Of a stretch of 64,000 nucleotides of DNA, positions 16,235-25,357 are shown piece by piece. Both the position numbers and the translations under genes were made by a program. Each line of letters opens with the position of its first letter. Position 1 is the stretch's first letter. The DNA is from Spirochaetota bacterium (GTDB taxonomy: Bacteria; Spirochaetota; Spirochaetia; Sphaerochaetales; Sphaerochaetaceae), in assembly GCA_023401595.1 (NCBI GenBank), contig JAEXDQ010000011.1, positions 9,127 to 73,126 on the forward strand. Reading direction: 5' to 3'. The notes under the pieces were generated by a model that saw only the letters and a list, made by a program, of their open reading frames with translations, made no database searches and was not told the DNA's origin.

Positions 16235-17515
16235 CTATTCCATCATGATATGGAGAATTTCCCGGTCGGTGGTTTTCATTCCGTCCTTGCCGACCCGGCC
16301 GAAGCTTTTGATCGTCGCTTCAACATCCTGTTTTACCAGACCTTCTCCGTCGTTGAACGCCCGGCCTTCCTCCGTACCCATCTCGAAGCCGAGGATCGCG
16401 GCGTCGAGCGCGGAGGATATCTTCGCCGCGCAGGATGGTTTTGCACCGTCGCAGACGATTCCCCCGACATTAGCCAAGGTGTCTATGATGGTCTTGGAGA
16501 TAGCGTCATAACGCCCGCCATGGAGATATGAGATGCCGCTGGCTGCGCCGGTGGCGGCGCATACCGCTCCGCAGAACGCCGACAGGCTCCCGATATACTG
16601 CTTCTGATGAATGGCGATAAGATTCGCCACTGTCAACGCCCGGTACAGTTCTTCTGTGGATGCCTGCAGCTCCTTCGCATATTCGATCACCGGCAACGAT
16701 ACTGTGATTCCTTGGTTTCCGCTTCCTGAATTGATGACGACCGGCATCGGGCATCCGCTCATGCGGGCGTCCGAACCTGCGGCGGCCTTCGCCCTGGCCC
16801 GGATACGGACGTCGGAGGCGTCGTAGCGTTTGAGCAGCGTCTTGCCGACCCCTATGCCATAGTTGTTGTCCAGGCCCTCCTGCGCTATCGCCTCGTTGCA
16901 TGCGATCTGTCGTTCCAGGACCTCCTCCACATCCGCTATCCGTACTTTATCGGCGAACTCGATGATCTTCGCGACGGTGAGCTGTCGCCGGGGATCCTCT
17001 TCCTCGACCGCCGGCTTTCCGGTCGTACGTAGGCCAGAGAAGACGCACTCGCCGTTTCTCGTGATGCTCGTGATATTCGTATGACTGTTCTCAATGGTGA
17101 CCGAAGCCTCGTCTTCGCCCTTTCTGGCTTGTACCTTGATGTACAGCGGGGGGACCTTCTCCGCCAAGGAACAGGTGCAATAGCCGGCGGCGACCAGTTG
17201 CTTCGTCCGTTGGATGTCCTCTTGCGTGACTCCCCCCAGCACTTCAAGCTTTTTCACTGGATCGCCGCCGACTACGCCCAATGTAGCAGCTACCTCGATG
17301 CCGCGTAATCCACCTGCGTTCGGTACTATGACCCCTTTGACATTCTTGACGATGTTTCCGCTGCAGCTGACGAGAATGCGTTCCGGCATGTCGCCCAACG
17401 CTTCCCGCGCTTTCGCCGCCGCATAGGCGATGGCGATCGGTTCAGTGCAACCGAGCGCAGGCTGTAGCTCATGCTTCAAGATGCCGAGATAGGTATTGTA
17501 TACGTTTTCTGTCAT
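16235..17515 (-). CDS. L-cysteine desulfidase / UPF0597 (CyuA-like)
   Basis: A 426-residue member of the serine dehydratase-alpha-like UPF0597 family. E. coli CyuA (YhaM) and archaeal CdsB of this family use an iron-sulfur cluster to split L-cysteine into pyruvate, ammonia and sulfide. Conserved cysteines are seen in ALGCTEPIAIAYAAAKA near residue 22, SAFCGAVCAATGA near 305 and GGIVCDGAKPSCAAK near 345. It starts 8 nt after the upstream M20 gene stop and is the last gene of the cluster. It suggests that sulfur amino acids are among the compounds degraded. Another amino-acid lyase activity is possible. Confidence 0.85.
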   Translation of the reverse strand: MTENVYNTYLGILKHELQPALGCTEPIAIAYAAAKAREALGDMPERILVSCSGNIVKNVKGVIVPNAGGLRGIEVAATLGVVGGDPVKKLEVLGGVTQEDIQRTKQLVAAGYCTCSLAEKVPPLYIKVQARKGEDEASVTIENSHTNITSITRNGECVFSGLRTTGKPAVEEEDPRRQLTVAKIIEFADKVRIADVEEVLERQIACNEAIAQEGLDNNYGIGVGKTLLKRYDASDVRIRARAKAAAGSDARMSGCPMPVVINSGSGNQGITVSLPVIEYAKELQASTEELYRALTVANLIAIHQKQYIGSLSAFCGAVCAATGAASGISYLHGGRYDAISKTIIDTLANVGGIVCDGAKPSCAAKISSALDAAILGFEMGTEEGRAFNDGEGLVKQDVEATIKSFGRVGKDGMKTTDREILHIMME

Positions 17516-17523
17516 GGTTCGTC

Positions 17524-18948
17524 CTATAATGCTTTGTCAATCGCAAGCAAGGCTTGCGCATAAATCTTGATGCCTTTCTTCATCCGGGGGATGTAGACCG
17601 ATTCATTCGGTTGATGGGCCCGTCCTTGACCCGCGGGGTACGGCGGATCGATGTTGAGCGACGGAGTTCCCATTCCGTACGCCACCGCCGGTTGCATCTT
17701 GCGGGCGTAGGTGCCGCCGCCCATGATATACGGTCGGTCGTCGGTACCGTGTACCCTGTTCGCGATATCGCACAGTTCATGTATCATCGGTGACAGCTGC
17801 GCCACCGATGCGGGCGAGCATTGGAATTCCGTGAAGGAGAATCCGCCGCCGGTGATATGCTTCCTGATTCTTGTTTCAAGCTCCGTTGCGTCGGCTGAGA
17901 CCGGATACCTGACGTTGAACCGGATGGACAGCTTGCCGCCGTTGATTCGGGTTACTGTCAGTACATCGGAGATTTTCCCCGATTCTTCGTCTTCCAGCGG
18001 TACGCCAAGCCCGTTTCCATGGAAGTCTGCCGTAATTGCTCCGATATAGGCTATCAGATCCTTCGCCGGGCCGGTGACTATTCCGACGGTATCGAGAGCC
18101 CTCGCCAGTTGTCCGATAGCATCGACGCCTCCGTCCGGGAACGCCGTGTGCCTGGCCTTTCCCAAAGAGGCGACGACGATGCCGTCTGTACCGACCGGCC
18201 GGGCGGTGATGCCGCAAAAGCCGTTCAATAGCTTTGCCGTCTCCGCAGGGGATGCCACGGGGGAGAGCTCCGCCGTGGCGGACGCGGCGATGCTCGCCCC
18301 GCGGTCGCCGGCGGTGAAGGAACGGAGGTTCGTATCGCCGACAGGGGCTTCCGCTTCAAATTTCATGCTCCCTTTCTCCCCGTAGCAGACCGGGAAGCCT
18401 GCGTCGGGTACGAGCGTGAAGTCGGGTAGGGGACGATGTTCCACCAGATAGTCCATGTCGTACATGCCGATTTCTTCGGCGCTCCCGACATAGAGGTTCA
18501 CATTGTTCTGTAGCGTGATGCCATGTTCCTGAAGATACCTGAGCGCGAACAGGACGGCGATCGTCGCCCCTTTGTTGTCGGTGGAGCCGCGTCCTGTCAG
18601 CCAGTCGCCGTTTTTCCACAGGGTGTAGGGGTCTCGTAGCCAATCCCCTTCCGGTGGTACGACATCGCCATGGCAAGCTATGCCGATGGTCTTGCAATCC
18701 GGTTGGAAGACTCGTGCGCCCGGTAGGGTTCCGATCACTACCCGCTTGTCTACGTCGTCCGTCGCCAAGGCGTAACGGCGCATCGTCCGTTCCATGAAAT
18801 CCAATGCGTCGGCGCAAGCTTTGCCGAACGGAAAACCGTCTTCTTCAGGTTTCGCGACGCTGGGAATGGCTACATAGTCGGTCAATAACGAGATATATTC
18901 ATCGAAGTGTTTTTCAATCCACACATCCATTTCCTGTTCGTCAATCAT
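17524..18948 (-). CDS. M20 family dipeptidase (PepV/carnosinase-like), copy 1
   Basis: A 474-residue zinc peptidase. Metal and catalytic motifs: CHGDVVPPEG, GRGSTDNKGA, SAEEIG and, near the C-terminus, GRAHQPNES. PepV-like enzymes cleave dipeptides in the cytoplasm. The start at 18948 is chosen because GGAGG lies 8 nt upstream; the frame is open further. It is strongly paralogous to the gene at 21715-23145 (the same words GKGCAD/GKACAD, VVPPEG, GRGSTDNKGATIA, HQPNESVYIPRMKKG). Two copies in one cluster imply different dipeptide preferences or a recent duplication. Confidence 0.9.
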   Translation of the reverse strand: MIDEQEMDVWIEKHFDEYISLLTDYVAIPSVAKPEEDGFPFGKACADALDFMERTMRRYALATDDVDKRVVIGTLPGARVFQPDCKTIGIACHGDVVPPEGDWLRDPYTLWKNGDWLTGRGSTDNKGATIAVLFALRYLQEHGITLQNNVNLYVGSAEEIGMYDMDYLVEHRPLPDFTLVPDAGFPVCYGEKGSMKFEAEAPVGDTNLRSFTAGDRGASIAASATAELSPVASPAETAKLLNGFCGITARPVGTDGIVVASLGKARHTAFPDGGVDAIGQLARALDTVGIVTGPAKDLIAYIGAITADFHGNGLGVPLEDEESGKISDVLTVTRINGGKLSIRFNVRYPVSADATELETRIRKHITGGGFSFTEFQCSPASVAQLSPMIHELCDIANRVHGTDDRPYIMGGGTYARKMQPAVAYGMGTPSLNIDPPYPAGQGRAHQPNESVYIPRMKKGIKIYAQALLAIDKAL

Positions 18949-19052
18949 TCCAAACGCCTCCATTGTCCGGCTGGCTTCAGCACGTCGGCCCCCATCGACG
19001 TCGCATTGACGTCGCATTGCCGAAGCGTCCCTATCGTACCGCCATCCTGCCG

Positions 19053-20231
19053 TTATCGTATCCGCGCCGTTTTTCCCGTCCAGTCAGTTTCCAAGGCGGC
19101 GAGCAGCAAGGGTGCGACCCCCTGCCAGTTGTCCTGGACGATGGGCTCCTTCGTACAATAGTACATGAACGTTCCATCCCTGTAGGGGAGGCTGTCTTCC
19201 GCCCTTCCAAGACCCGCCCCGCGGCAGATTGAATGGAGATGGAGATAACCTTCATCATCTACTGTCACCTTGTCCCTCAGGAGTCCTTCGTAACCAATTG
19301 TTCCGGTCTTGCGGTACGAGTTCCTCTGTTCTTCGGGTAAAGCATCCGCGATTCTGGCAAGTTTCAGCAAGAAGTAGGAGAACATGGCGGAACAGGAGCT
19401 TTCCAGATAGTTGTATCGCCGTCCGCCTTGATCCATGACTTGCCACCAGAGTCCCGAAGTATCCTGCCAGCGGAGCAACGCTTGGGCGATGGATACCGCC
19501 AAGCCGGCAAGAACGCCGCGTTGTTCCTGAAATTCCCCGTTTTGTGCCAGATAGCTGAGTACATCGACCAACGCCATGCAGTACCAGCCCAAGGCCCGGC
19601 CCCAGACGCAGGGGGCGCGGCCGGTTTCTTTATCCGCCCAGGGCATCTGCCGGGATTCGTCCCATGCATGGAACAGGAGTCCCGTCCGTTCATCGTACGT
19701 ATGCTCGTAGACAAGCGTGAACTGCGACACCAAGTCGTCGATAGCTTCAAGTTTTTTGGCCGGAGACAGGTATCTGCACGCGTAGCGGGCCTTGAGCGCC
19801 CCCTGCATGTATAATCCGTCAAGCCACATCTGGTTCGGATACCGGCCCTTGTGCCAATAGCCGCCCGATTGGGTCCGTGGTTGCCGTTCCAGTTGAAGCT
19901 GGAAATGGTCCAGGGCCTTCTTGTATTTCTCCTGATGTGTGTCATCGTACAGGTCGAACAAGGCTTTTCCCGGCGCGCTCATGTCGAGGCTGTATTGGTC
20001 GATGTCATAGACATCGACCGTACCGTCTTCATGGACCAGAGTGTCGAACTGCTGCGCGACCCAATCCTGCCATGCCGGATGTCCTGTAGCCTTTCCTGCC
20101 TTGTATATGCATTCGAGGCCAAGGCCATCGACATAATTCCAGCCCAGGGCTTGGGTGTCGCGGCTATGTATCATGGAAACGGCAAGCCGTTCCGCCGTAG
20201 TCGTCTGTGAACTGTCGCGCATGTCGTTCAT
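19053..20231 (-). CDS. Glycoside hydrolase family 105-like (unsaturated glycuronyl hydrolase)
   Basis: An alpha6/alpha6-barrel enzyme of the GH105/GH88 type, which hydrates and releases unsaturated uronic acids from pectin or other acidic glycan fragments. Family words: GYWHKGRYPNQMWLDGLYMQ near residue 125, HAWDESRQMPWADKETGRAPCVWGRALGWYCMALVDVL near 195-230 (WGR.LGW hallmark). No signal peptide is seen, so it is cytoplasmic. The start at 20231 has GGAGGG 9 nt upstream. The gene is odd among peptidases and a cysteine desulfidase, and suggests a mixed glycan/peptide substrate, as in peptidoglycan or glycoconjugates. That is an inference. Confidence 0.85.
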   Translation of the reverse strand: MNDMRDSSQTTTAERLAVSMIHSRDTQALGWNYVDGLGLECIYKAGKATGHPAWQDWVAQQFDTLVHEDGTVDVYDIDQYSLDMSAPGKALFDLYDDTHQEKYKKALDHFQLQLERQPRTQSGGYWHKGRYPNQMWLDGLYMQGALKARYACRYLSPAKKLEAIDDLVSQFTLVYEHTYDERTGLLFHAWDESRQMPWADKETGRAPCVWGRALGWYCMALVDVLSYLAQNGEFQEQRGVLAGLAVSIAQALLRWQDTSGLWWQVMDQGGRRYNYLESSCSAMFSYFLLKLARIADALPEEQRNSYRKTGTIGYEGLLRDKVTVDDEGYLHLHSICRGAGLGRAEDSLPYRDGTFMYYCTKEPIVQDNWQGVAPLLLAALETDWTGKTARIR

Positions 20232-20321
20232 GATCCGGGCCCCTCCGTATACCGTCAGCATCCTGTGGGTTTTCTTGATGGCGTCTTCTCAGGATCGCTG
20301 TTTCGTTGTCCTGTACAATCT

Positions 20322-21287
20322 CTACCGTTGGTCCCGTGCGGCCATGACGGCGGTCCTGATACGGGAGTGGGGGATATCCGTCGGCAACGTGCAGTCGGCG
20401 CCGAGAATGAATTTCTTGCCTTCCATCTCCTTGACGATACGGTGTACCGCCTCGGACAGCTCCTGCTCCGTACCATCGACGAGGACTCCGCTCCTGTTGG
20501 CCAGACCTCCCATGATCGTTTTGTCCGGGAATATCTTCATGCCCTCTTCCATGCTGATTCCGTTTTCATAGATGCCCCAGTTTACGATGTCGCAGGAGTC
20601 CGCATAATCTATGAAACGGTTGATGTCGAGGTTCTTTTTGCACATATGCAGGACTACGGGCTTTCCCATCCCCTTGCAGACGTTCATGATCTGCAGGTCG
20701 TACGGTTTGAGTACCGTGGCGAATTCTTCATCGGTGTAGATGTTTTTCTCGCCGCCGAGCGCCGCATAGTAGATACCGTCGGCCCCCGCTTTGATCACCT
20801 CTTCGACCATGTAGCATTGTGATTCCGCAATACGTTTCGTCGCATCGAGGTAGACTTGCGGGTTGGCTCTGTAATGTTCAAGCTGGATAGCCCTGATGTC
20901 ATACAACGCCTGATATTGCGGACGCATCGGGTGTACCATCGATGCGCAGATGCCATGGATCGTGCAGAAGCAGGGGGCGTCCTCCTGATAGGAGTCCCTG
21001 ATGCGCTTGACGAAATCCGCCTGTGCGGTAATGAACGCGTCGTGTCTGGTGTAGGTCGGAATCTTCTTCCAATCGTCCGGACGGGAGATGCCGCTGACGC
21101 TTGGCGTCTGGTTCTCGTTCATCACTTTCATGATGTCCACATCGGTTTCCTTGAAGAAATCAAGATGGGCTTTGATCCCAGCTTCTCCTTGTTTGACTTC
21201 AGCGGGGAAATGGAGGGAGAAGCTGGATGGAATCGCATCCGGCTTCCTTCCTTCGATGACCGCCATGACTCTTTCACGTTTATTCAT
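20322..21287 (-). CDS. Uroporphyrinogen decarboxylase-family protein
   Basis: A 321-residue URO-D fold protein. Visible are NKRERVMAVIEGRKPDAIP at the N-terminus, HMCKKNLDINRFIDYADSCDIVNWG near 215-240 and KTIMGGLANRSGVLVDGT near 255. Haem-pathway HemE is unlikely because the N-terminal RQAGR-type active-site block is absent and the context is catabolic. Relatives (MtaA/CmuA type) move methyl groups from corrinoids; others near sugar clusters are uncharacterised. AGAGG precedes the ATG. It has its own promoter with a doubled operator-like site at 21313-21334. Confidence 0.85.
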   Translation of the reverse strand: MNKRERVMAVIEGRKPDAIPSSFSLHFPAEVKQGEAGIKAHLDFFKETDVDIMKVMNENQTPSVSGISRPDDWKKIPTYTRHDAFITAQADFVKRIRDSYQEDAPCFCTIHGICASMVHPMRPQYQALYDIRAIQLEHYRANPQVYLDATKRIAESQCYMVEEVIKAGADGIYYAALGGEKNIYTDEEFATVLKPYDLQIMNVCKGMGKPVVLHMCKKNLDINRFIDYADSCDIVNWGIYENGISMEEGMKIFPDKTIMGGLANRSGVLVDGTEQELSEAVHRIVKEMEGKKFILGADCTLPTDIPHSRIRTAVMAARDQR

Positions 21288-21312
21288 ATGAGATACCTCT
21301 GGTTATGGTTTT

Positions 21313-21368
21313 GTAATATCTTAGTAATATCTTAAAGGAATACTATCATGCTCTGCCGTGGAACACAA
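21313..21368 (-). promoter_or_regulatory. Promoter with tandem operator-like repeats (URO-D-like gene)
   Basis: Minus strand: -35 TTGTGT (21363-21368), 17-nt spacer, -10 TAGTAT (21340-21345). Five nt downstream begin two exact 11-bp copies of TAAGATATTAC, read as GTAATATCTTA on the plus strand (21313-21323 and 21324-21334). The copies span the predicted start, one helical turn apart. Confidence 0.6.
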
Positions 21369-21714
21369 GGCTAAAATGAAAAAGTTTTGAACTCTTGCGG
21401 GTGTCTGGCAGGGTTTTATGAACCCATATTCCTTGATGGGAGCTTCCTCGCTTGCTGAAAGAGGTGAGGGAGGTGAGGGGCTCCCTACGAGGTGACCGGC
21501 CCGCCTATGATGGGTGAGTTTACCTCCAGCGGCAAGCCAACCTCCAACGGCAAGCTTGTCTACGAGGAAGAGCCCCCTGGGCAAGCTCTGTCAGGAAATG
21601 GCGACGCCGCACGGCCGAAAGTCGAGACCTTTCCCGGTTTGTCGGTTCTCAGTCAAAACCGGGAAGGCTGTCCGTAAGCCATGGTGAAGGCGACCTCTTC
21701 GCCATGATGTCCTG
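21369..21714. other. Spacer without recognised gene
   Basis: About 350 nt between an M20 gene and the promoter of the URO-D-like gene. It contains a 9-bp hairpin ATGGTGAAG/CTTCGCCAT with one G:T pair (about 21681-21705) close to the M20 gene stop, without a T-run. It also contains repeated CCTCCARCGGCAAGC words (about 21520-21556). No open frame with a start site or family resemblance was found. Confidence 0.4.
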
Positions 21715-23145
21715 TCATAAAGCTTCATCGACTGCGAGCAATGCCTTTACATAGATTTTCATCCCTTTCTTCATGCGGGGGATGTAGACGGATTCGTTCG
21801 GCTGATGCGCCCGCCCCTGCCCGGCGGGGTATGGAGGCGGAGTATTCTTCGACGGGGTTCCCATCCCATAGGCAATGGCGTTCGGAAGCTTTCTCGCGTA
21901 GGTTCCTCCTGCCATGATATATGGCGGATCGTCCGTTTCATGTACCTCGTTCGCAATGTCGTTGAGCTTTTGGAGCAATGGGGTGACCGGGACATAGGTC
22001 GGTGTGCGTCCTGTCATGGACATGCAGGACCATCCGGCGTCCTGCAGCAGTTTCTTGATGGTATCCTGCATGTGCGGGACATCGGCGGTAACAGGGTGAC
22101 AGATTCCAAACTTGATCCAAAGCTTTCCTTCCCGAACCCGGATGACCGTCAGCACAGAAGTCAGTCTGCCCGATACATCGTCCTCACAGGCGATTCCCAG
22201 CCCGGTACCATAGAAGTCTTCGGTGAATCGGCCGATATCGGCAATGAGTTTTCCCGCTCTGCCTGTGACGATTCCCGTCCGGTCCAGCGTACGTGCCAGC
22301 TGACCTATCGCATCCAGCCCTTCCTGCGGATACGCCGTGTGTCTTGCTTTACCCACGGAGCTTACCCTGACGATACCGTTCTCCATGGTCGCCGTGATAT
22401 TCTCACAAGCATTCAGCATGCCTATCTTGCCAGCGTCCTCGCTTCTGATTTCGGCGGTCGCATGATCGGCAACGCTCGCGCCACGCTCGCCTGCTGTAAA
22501 GGAGATCAGATTTCCGTCCGTAAGCTCCGCTTCGGCCTCGAACCTCATGCTCCCTTTTTCCCCATGGGCGACTGGAAAACCGGAATCCGGTACCATGGTG
22601 AAGTCGGGGGCGGAACGATGCTCCAGAACATAATCCATGTCCTGCATGCCGATCTCTTCCGCGCTGCCGACGAACAGCTGCACATCGTTTTTCAGCCGGA
22701 TGCCCTGTTCCTTGAGAAAACGGATGGCGAACAGCGTCGCGATGGTAGCGCCCTTGTTGTCAGTGGAACCGCGTCCGGTCAGCCAGTCGTCGCCGTTCCT
22801 CCATAGCTCAAAAGGATTCCTGTCCCATTCGCCCTCCGGGGGGACTACATCTCCATGACAGGCGATTCCGATGCGTTTTGTACCGGAAGTTCCTTTCAGC
22901 GTTCCTATGACCGCACGGGTGTCAACGTTGTCCGTCTCCAGTCCATAGCGCTGCATCAGGTCCTCTATGAACGAGAGCATATCGGCGCAACCCTTGCCGA
23001 ACGGCAGACCGTCCGCATCGGGGGTCGCGACGCTGGGGAAGGAGACGTATTGAGTCAATACCCTGACGTATTCATCAAAATGCATGTCCATCCATTCGTC
23101 TATGGCTTTGTCTGATATCCGGTCGTTGAAATCCTGATTGTTCAT
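21715..23145 (-). CDS. M20 family dipeptidase (PepV/carnosinase-like), copy 2
   Basis: A 476-residue zinc dipeptidase paralogous to 17524-18948. Motifs: CHGDVVPPEG, GRGSTDNKGA, SAEEIGM, VPDSGFP, GRAHQPNES. AGAGGAGCC sits before the ATG. It follows the solute-binding protein gene by 71 nt, with a stem-loop between that may reduce read-through. A long spacer and a new promoter follow it, so the cluster probably has two transcription units: this one and the URO-D-GH105-M20-CyuA unit. Confidence 0.9.
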   Translation of the reverse strand: MNNQDFNDRISDKAIDEWMDMHFDEYVRVLTQYVSFPSVATPDADGLPFGKGCADMLSFIEDLMQRYGLETDNVDTRAVIGTLKGTSGTKRIGIACHGDVVPPEGEWDRNPFELWRNGDDWLTGRGSTDNKGATIATLFAIRFLKEQGIRLKNDVQLFVGSAEEIGMQDMDYVLEHRSAPDFTMVPDSGFPVAHGEKGSMRFEAEAELTDGNLISFTAGERGASVADHATAEIRSEDAGKIGMLNACENITATMENGIVRVSSVGKARHTAYPQEGLDAIGQLARTLDRTGIVTGRAGKLIADIGRFTEDFYGTGLGIACEDDVSGRLTSVLTVIRVREGKLWIKFGICHPVTADVPHMQDTIKKLLQDAGWSCMSMTGRTPTYVPVTPLLQKLNDIANEVHETDDPPYIMAGGTYARKLPNAIAYGMGTPSKNTPPPYPAGQGRAHQPNESVYIPRMKKGMKIYVKALLAVDEAL

Positions 23146-23168
23146 AGGCTCCTCTTCATGAAAAATAT

Positions 23169-23199
23169 ACCCCTCCGCCGCAAGGTGCGACAGAGGGGT
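23169..23199 (-). terminator. Intercistronic stem-loop after the solute-binding protein
   Basis: ACCCCTC (23169-23175) pairs with GAGGGGT (23193-23199). On the minus strand it is followed by TATATTTTTC. It looks like a weak terminator or attenuator that would leave more mRNA for the binding protein than for the peptidase. Confidence 0.6.
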
Positions 23200-23216
23200 G
23201 CGCCGTAGAAGAATCT

Positions 23217-24797
23217 CTACTGCAGGATACCAAGTTCAGTAGCCGCCTTGATGCCGGCTTCTTCCCAAGCCTTGCCGCCCATGGCGTCGAAATCGGCGAT
23301 GAACTTCTTCCAGCTCTCTTCGTTGAGCGGCTTGTTGCCACGGACGAATTCGACCAGGGTCTGTTCATAGAAACGCTTGATGTCTGAATTCGGGAGCGGC
23401 AGCAAATCCACGCCGTCCTGTTTATTCCAAGGCTTTGTCTGCATTTCCCGCAGAACCTCAAGCGAACTCATCGGCTTTTTGGAAATGGCCGTCACGTAGG
23501 AGGGATAACGGGATTTGAGTTCGGCGTCGCCCCAGTAGAAAGCCAGACCCTTGAGCTGCAGCAACGGCTGGATTTCAGCCTTTGTAAAACCCTTTGAAGG
23601 ATCAGGCAGCCCTGCGACGGTCGGTACGCCGTCTTCGCCGAGGATGAAGTTGACGCCTTCCTGTCCCCAGCCGATCGCATAGTAGCCGTCGCCGCTCATC
23701 CATTCGAGCAAGCGGGCGATCGCCTCTTTCTTGCCTTCCTTGGCGGCTCTGGCCGATACGGCGATGACTCCGCTGTTGACAGTGGTGTAGACGCCCACGG
23801 AAGATTTTCCTTCCGGCCCTACCGGCGGATCGATGACGATCCACTCGCCGTCGGGGAAGTTCTTGTCGAACGGCGCATAGTTGCTCTCAGCCGCATAGGA
23901 AGCATGCTGTTCTCTCATGATACCGAACTTGCCCTGCTTCCACGCCGCTTTCCAATCGTCCTTCTTGTAGGTGAGCCAGTTTGGATCCATGACTCCTTCT
24001 TCCACCATCCGGCGGAGGTAGGACATGGCGTCGTAGAATTCTGGCTTGCGGATATTCAGCCCCGCGTCATCCTTGGAGAGATTCCAAGTTCCCGCTACGC
24101 CGTAGGCGCCGAAGAACGGCATGACACGGCGGCCGAGCCCTTCTTCACGAGCGGTTATCTCGATGAAGCATCCATATCCATAGGTATCATCCTTGCCGTT
24201 GCCATCGGGATCCTGATATGTGAACGCCTTCATGACTTCCATGTAGTCGTCCAGCGTCACAGGGATGTCAAGTCCGAGCTTGTCCAGCCAGTCCTTGCGG
24301 ATCAGGATGCCTTCATTCTTGGTGATGTCCCCGGACGATGCCGTGAAACCATAGCAATTCCCATTGATGGTCGCATAGGTCTTGCTATCCTGGTTGTACA
24401 TCTTCTCCGTTCTGCCGGGCATCATGGCGAACATGTCGTTGACGGGGGCGAGCAGTCCTTGTTTGACGAGGTTGACCATGACCGGACGGCTGATGGACAT
24501 CATGTCGGGCAGGTTGTTCGCGGCGCCGGCGACGTTCATTTTTGAATCGCGGTCTTCCGCGCTGGAAGGCAGCGGGGAAAGCTGCAGGTCGATGTTCAAT
24601 TCGTTTCTGATGATGTCATAGACGAACCAGTCTTTCGGTGGAGAACCTGCTTCGACGATAGCTGGGTTGTACCAGAAGGTGATGGTGACAGGCTCGTCCG
24701 CTTTCGCGGAGGCTTGCTGTTCTCCAGCGCCTTGGGCCATCAGCGACATCGAGAGTACGCAAAGCAAAACGCAGATCAGGCTGATGCTTTTTTTCAT
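23217..24797 (-). CDS. ABC extracellular solute-binding protein, family 1 (LplA-like)
   Basis: A 526-residue periplasmic binding protein. A signal peptide is visible (KKSISLICVLLCVLSMSLMAQGAG), without a lipobox cysteine at the cleavage site. The mature part has the LplA/CUT1-type pattern: TFWYNP, PDMMSISRP, GILIRKDWLDKLGLDIPVTLDDYMEVM and a DPDGNGKDDTYGYG calcium-like loop. Family members usually bind oligosaccharides and sit beside LplB/YtcP permeases. None are here, so it must use a permease encoded elsewhere. GGAGAAG precedes the ATG. The promoter carries the operator-like site shared with gntR. Confidence 0.88.
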   Translation of the reverse strand: MKKSISLICVLLCVLSMSLMAQGAGEQQASAKADEPVTITFWYNPAIVEAGSPPKDWFVYDIIRNELNIDLQLSPLPSSAEDRDSKMNVAGAANNLPDMMSISRPVMVNLVKQGLLAPVNDMFAMMPGRTEKMYNQDSKTYATINGNCYGFTASSGDITKNEGILIRKDWLDKLGLDIPVTLDDYMEVMKAFTYQDPDGNGKDDTYGYGCFIEITAREEGLGRRVMPFFGAYGVAGTWNLSKDDAGLNIRKPEFYDAMSYLRRMVEEGVMDPNWLTYKKDDWKAAWKQGKFGIMREQHASYAAESNYAPFDKNFPDGEWIVIDPPVGPEGKSSVGVYTTVNSGVIAVSARAAKEGKKEAIARLLEWMSGDGYYAIGWGQEGVNFILGEDGVPTVAGLPDPSKGFTKAEIQPLLQLKGLAFYWGDAELKSRYPSYVTAISKKPMSSLEVLREMQTKPWNKQDGVDLLPLPNSDIKRFYEQTLVEFVRGNKPLNEESWKKFIADFDAMGGKAWEEAGIKAATELGILQ

Positions 24798-24830
24798 GTC
24801 TTCTCCTCATGGATGATCCGTCATATAACG

Positions 24831-24893
24831 GATATCTTTAATATATTAGTAATATCTTAAAAAGATGCTAACACAAAATTCTGTACAGCACAA
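24831..24893 (-). promoter_or_regulatory. Promoter and operator-like site of the solute-binding protein gene
   Basis: Minus strand: -35 TTGTGC (24888-24893), 17-nt spacer, -10 TAGCAT (24865-24870), then TAAGATATTAC (24849-24859) starting 5 nt downstream. This is the layout seen at 21313-21368. A degenerate second copy (GATATCTTTA) is at 24831-24840. Confidence 0.6.
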
Positions 24894-25357
24894 GCAATTT
24901 TTTTCGAAATTCATTGGCTTGCAGGTATCGTACATGTTTTTCCTCGCCCGGATGTCGTATTCGCGCTCTACACGGTAAACATCAAGCCCTTCAGGCGCTT
25001 CTGGTGACATACAAGTATTTTTGTTTTCACCCCATGGTCTCTGGATGGGATGCATGGTTCCATGCGTCCAAAGCTTTGCCGGTGGCTTAGGCAATCGGAT
25101 CTCTCAGGATGAATCGCGATGCCGAGGAGCGGACAGGGGGGGCAGGAGCGGCAGAGGTGGGCAGGGTGGGCAGGGGGGCCGACGTTTGGCTGCTGTTACA
25201 GGCATGAACTTCGGTAGTCCGACATGCTTTCCATGGGGTACGTCGTGGTCGCGGATACAAATTCCGATATCCAGTCGGGAACGGCACAAGGACAATCAAC
25301 CACATTCTGCATGTATTTGTTTTGAACTACCTGTCTTTTTAGTAGCCAGCCGGAGGA
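24894..25357. other. Spacer with a G-quadruplex-type motif
   Basis: About 460 nt upstream of the solute-binding gene promoter and downstream of a DUF4143 ATPase gene. On the plus strand 25159-25178 reads GGG-CA-GGG-T-GGG-CA-GGGGGG, four G-tracts with 1-2 nt loops, the textbook pattern for a stable intramolecular quadruplex. Another G-run is at about 25136-25142. No gene is recognised. Confidence 0.5.
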
